From the NCBI RefSeq assembly GCF_002959755.1, contig NZ_PPCW01000004.1, positions 496,001 to 560,000 on the forward strand: DNA of 64,000 nt. The letters are read 5' to 3'. Shown piece after piece: positions 61,639 through 64,000 of this stretch (position 1 is its first letter; each line of letters begins with the position of its first letter). The DNA comes from Veillonella sp. T11011-6. GTDB taxonomy: Bacteria; Bacillota; Negativicutes; Veillonellales; Veillonellaceae. The notes beneath the pieces were generated by a model. The model made no database searches and was not told the DNA's origin. It was given only the letters and a program-made list of their open reading frames with translations. The position numbers and the translations under genes were made by a program.

Positions 61639-63660
61639 ATGAGTGAACAATTTTTTCTATCCCTACAACAAAATATAAAACTAATGCTTTGGGCTCCTAT
61701 ATTGAGCACCATCTTTCGAATCATATTCATGATCGTTTATAATCCTTACCCCACATGGAAGGGACGCTGGAAATCTGTATTAGGTTCATTGCGTTACGGC
61801 TTCTGGTGGGGCATGGATTTTGATGCATATGTATTCTTATTACCCTTAGTATTGGTGACGCTCCCTGCATTATTATTTGATGGGTATCATCAAATAGAAG
61901 ATACTATACGATTGGTAGGATTAACCATTTATTCCTGTGTATTATATGCAGCTTTTGCAGGAAAAATGATTTTCTACAAGCATTTCCATGATACGTATAA
62001 CTATATGGTTCATTATGGAAATCATGCAGAGAAACGTAATTTGATTGATGTATTCTTTAATCAAGATCGAGGAATTCTCGTCATTTTAGGATTGATTCCT
62101 ATTACATTTATATCCTGGTACATGGGAGATTTCTTCTTGTCCTTGCCATCAATACCGTATCCAAACATCGAAGGAACATGGCCTACGGTAGCTTGGAATA
62201 TAGGACTTGTGTCTGCCTCTGTGTTAGGTTTCTATTGGTTCCGCTATGGTGGCACCTTATCTCATGATGATAAACCAGAATGGGATACGATTCCTACAGT
62301 GGTAAAAGAGGATATATTCTTTGCTCGTGCTACAGTGCCAGATCTATGTGCTTTAGAAACGGTACTCAAACATCCGCTACGTGATGAATATACAGCATCA
62401 CCTGAGGATATTGATGACGCCATACACCGTATTGTTCCTGACAAATACAAAGATTCCTGGCAGGATTTGAGCACACCACTTCATGCATTTAAGCGCGTTG
62501 CATCAGGTCCTCGTATTGATAAACCGCAGCATATTTTCTTTATTGTTGGTGAAAGTATCCCTCAATGGTCTCTTGATGAACCTTATAAGGATCTCAATAT
62601 TTGTCCTGGTTTATGGGATTTTAAAGATAATCCACATACGGCGCAAGTGCCTAATTTCTTGCCTGCCGGTAATGTATCTCGTCCATCCATTGTAAGTCTA
62701 TTATCTGGTGTCTATGATGCGGGTATGGAAATCAATGAACGGGAAGCCTTTTGGCATGAGCCACTGCCGACCTCTTTGGCAGCTCAAATGAAGCGATTAG
62801 GCTATGATACGATTTATTGGTATGGTGGTAATGCGTCGTACGGCAACTTTAATCACTTTGGTAAGGCTCAAGGCTTTGATCGCGTGGAAAGCGCTTCTGT
62901 TTTCTGTGGTCCCGATGCTCCTAAAACGTGGGTAGGCGTCTATGACCATGTCTTTTTAGAACATATTGAACAGGAAATCAAATCTTTAGAACATCCTACA
63001 TTCCATTTTATTTACACAACATCCAATCATGGCCCTTATAAAATGGAGGATTCCTTATTAGATTATGATCCTGAAAAGGTCATGCCTAACCTTGGAGATG
63101 ATCTGAAATCTAACAAGAAACGTAATAAAGAATTGGCTACCTATCGCTATAGTGATAAGGCGATTTTTAACTTTGTACGTGCTATGAAAGAGGCTTTTCC
63201 TGATAGTTTATTCGTTGTCACCGGTGACCACTCGAATCTATTTGGGTCTCTGAATAATACATCCTTAATTCAACGGGATTATACTTTGCGCGACACATTC
63301 TGTACCGTAGGTCTATTGCAACATCCTGCTTTCACTAAGGACAGTATTACAGCGCCCATTGGCACGCATATGAGCCTCATGCCTACAATCATTGAAGCCA
63401 TTGCACCAAAGGGTTTTGAATATTATTCCATTGTGCCGTCCTTGTTTGAGGAGCAGCCAGAAACTTTAGTTACACCGTACCAGTGGATTACACCGCATAT
63501 GATGGGCGATGTTCGTATGGATTATGGTGAAAGCAACATACCGTCCTATAAACCGGTTGAGCCAATTCGACCTATTAATAATCATGCAGATGATGCACGT
63601 GATTGGACATTGTTGACCATGTGGCTCATTAATCATGAGGACAGTATGAATAAGTCGTAG
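61639..63660 (+). CDS. LtaS/EptA-like membrane sulfatase-fold transferase 2
   Basis: 673 residues. N-terminal membrane segments (first 220 residues) and an alkaline-phosphatase-fold domain: IFFIVGESIPQWSLDEPY, GNVSRPSIVSLLSG, DTIYWYGGNASYGNF, FIYTTSNHGPYKM and LFVVTGDHSNLF. It aligns with the first paralogue, but where that protein has GTGTMPAINGLLTG, the probable nucleophile Thr is Ser here. The ribosome site is weak (TGGAAG), so the ATG 61639 is a best guess. Probably modifies LPS or another surface glycan with a phospho-linked group. The next gene encodes a GT4-type glycosyltransferase. Confidence 0.84.
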   Translation: MSEQFFLSLQQNIKLMLWAPILSTIFRIIFMIVYNPYPTWKGRWKSVLGSLRYGFWWGMDFDAYVFLLPLVLVTLPALLFDGYHQIEDTIRLVGLTIYSCVLYAAFAGKMIFYKHFHDTYNYMVHYGNHAEKRNLIDVFFNQDRGILVILGLIPITFISWYMGDFFLSLPSIPYPNIEGTWPTVAWNIGLVSASVLGFYWFRYGGTLSHDDKPEWDTIPTVVKEDIFFARATVPDLCALETVLKHPLRDEYTASPEDIDDAIHRIVPDKYKDSWQDLSTPLHAFKRVASGPRIDKPQHIFFIVGESIPQWSLDEPYKDLNICPGLWDFKDNPHTAQVPNFLPAGNVSRPSIVSLLSGVYDAGMEINEREAFWHEPLPTSLAAQMKRLGYDTIYWYGGNASYGNFNHFGKAQGFDRVESASVFCGPDAPKTWVGVYDHVFLEHIEQEIKSLEHPTFHFIYTTSNHGPYKMEDSLLDYDPEKVMPNLGDDLKSNKKRNKELATYRYSDKAIFNFVRAMKEAFPDSLFVVTGDHSNLFGSLNNTSLIQRDYTLRDTFCTVGLLQHPAFTKDSITAPIGTHMSLMPTIIEAIAPKGFEYYSIVPSLFEEQPETLVTPYQWITPHMMGDVRMDYGESNIPSYKPVEPIRPINNHADDARDWTLLTMWLINHEDSMNKS

Positions 63661-63678
63661 TATAATTAAACAATGATA

Positions 63679-63722
63679 TCTATTGATGTATATGTAACCA
63701 GTATTTCGTATACATCAATAGA
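63679..63722. terminator. Hairpin after the second LtaS-like gene
   Basis: TCTATTGATGTATA pairs perfectly with TATACATCAATAGA around 16 bases. No T run, so termination is uncertain. Confidence 0.45.
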
Positions 63723-63765
63723 TGCTACTCACTGTGTATTGATATGTGTATGATAGGAGGAACCT

Positions 63766-64000
63766 ATGTCTATAATCAATGTTGTAGGCGCCAAAATTTG
63801 GGGTGGTGGCGAACAATATGTATATGATATTTGTAAACAATTACAACAGAGACATAGGACTGCCTATATCTTAGTGGACCAATCGAATGAAGATATGCAA
63901 TCTCGCTATGCTCAAGTGGGACATGTGATGACGGCCAATCTTTATACTCTAAAGGGATTTCTATCTGTTAATGCAGTAGCTAAGCAGGTAAAAGCACAAG
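63766..64000 (+). CDS. Family 4-type glycosyltransferase (5' part)
   Basis: 78 codons are visible and the gene runs off the window. It begins MSIINVVGAKIWGGGEQYVYD, the N-terminal strand and Gly-rich turn plus helix that are typical of GT-B glycosyltransferases of family 4, followed by ICKQLQQRHRTAYILVDQS. GGAGGAACCT precedes the ATG. Lies in the same direction as the preceding glycosyltransferase and LtaS-like genes and probably builds the same surface glycan or LPS core. Confidence 0.75.
   Translation, partial: MSIINVVGAKIWGGGEQYVYDICKQLQQRHRTAYILVDQSNEDMQSRYAQVGHVMTANLYTLKGFLSVNAVAKQVKAQ

Overview
The window looks like the replication-origin region of a Veillonella-type chromosome (Negativicutes, a diderm Firmicute). 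It is AT-rich. Firmicute-style gene order around dnaA (rpmH-rnpA-yidD-yidC-jag-mnmE-mnmG-rsmG-parAB on one side, dnaN-S4-recF-dciA-remB-gyrB on the other) is combined with outer-membrane and LPS-type genes: an OmpH/Skp chaperone, an RND pump, a WaaE-like glycosyltransferase and LtaS/EptA-like transferases. The genus is inferred from this mix; no rRNA or tRNA gene was found to confirm it.

Layout. 1-13.9 kb (nearly all minus strand) is an accessory-flavoured stretch: a GH3-like lipoprotein, a monomeric [FeFe] hydrogenase, three paralogous small secreted proteins with a Fic protein among them, gyrA, a RhuM protein, two paralogous lipoproteins, an SfsA/DUF123 fusion and a HigBA toxin-antitoxin pair. 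14.2-16.6 kb (plus) holds a siroheme reductase fused to DUF1858 behind a structured leader, its tightly coupled partner, and a cupin. 16.7-25.5 kb (minus) has a nitroreductase, OmpH, the ytfJ/ytfI pair, cobO, an M23 peptidase, DUF4446, hydF and parB-parA. Next comes a 0.9-kb AT-rich parS region. 26.4-30.7 kb (plus) is a methionine/folate block: a separate MetH-reactivation protein, MetH and MetF. 30.8-39.0 kb (minus) is the conserved tRNA-modification and membrane-insertion cluster. 39.1-42.5 kb is oriC: a repeat-rich left flank, a phased DnaA-box array, dnaA, then a second box cluster with DnaA-trio repeats. 42.5-50 kb (plus) carries replication genes and an amino-acid permease. 50.4-56.2 kb (minus) carries an RND pump with its adaptor, and a CorC-type protein. 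56.5-64 kb (plus) carries a methyltransferase, a Lys-rich protein with a probable -1 frameshift signal, and an envelope-glycan cluster that runs off the window.

How parts work together: HydF matures the H-cluster of the hydrogenase at the left edge. CobO makes the adenosylcobalamin branch of the B12 pool, and MetH depends on cobalamin. ParA/ParB act on five parS-like sites placed between parA and metH. DnaA, DnaN, RecF, DciA and gyrase surround the origin.

The strongest unexplained signals are (1) a 7-base word, GTGAAAG, found about 56 times on both strands, over-represented, enriched between genes and sometimes in inverted pairs, which looks like a DNA-uptake sequence; (2) a family of long nested hairpins that share a covarying apical motif (GACT/TGGA internal loop), present singly across the window and amplified next to oriC; and (3) an in-phase A AAA AAG slippery site whose -1 frame adds a Cys-rich tail to a Lys-rich protein.
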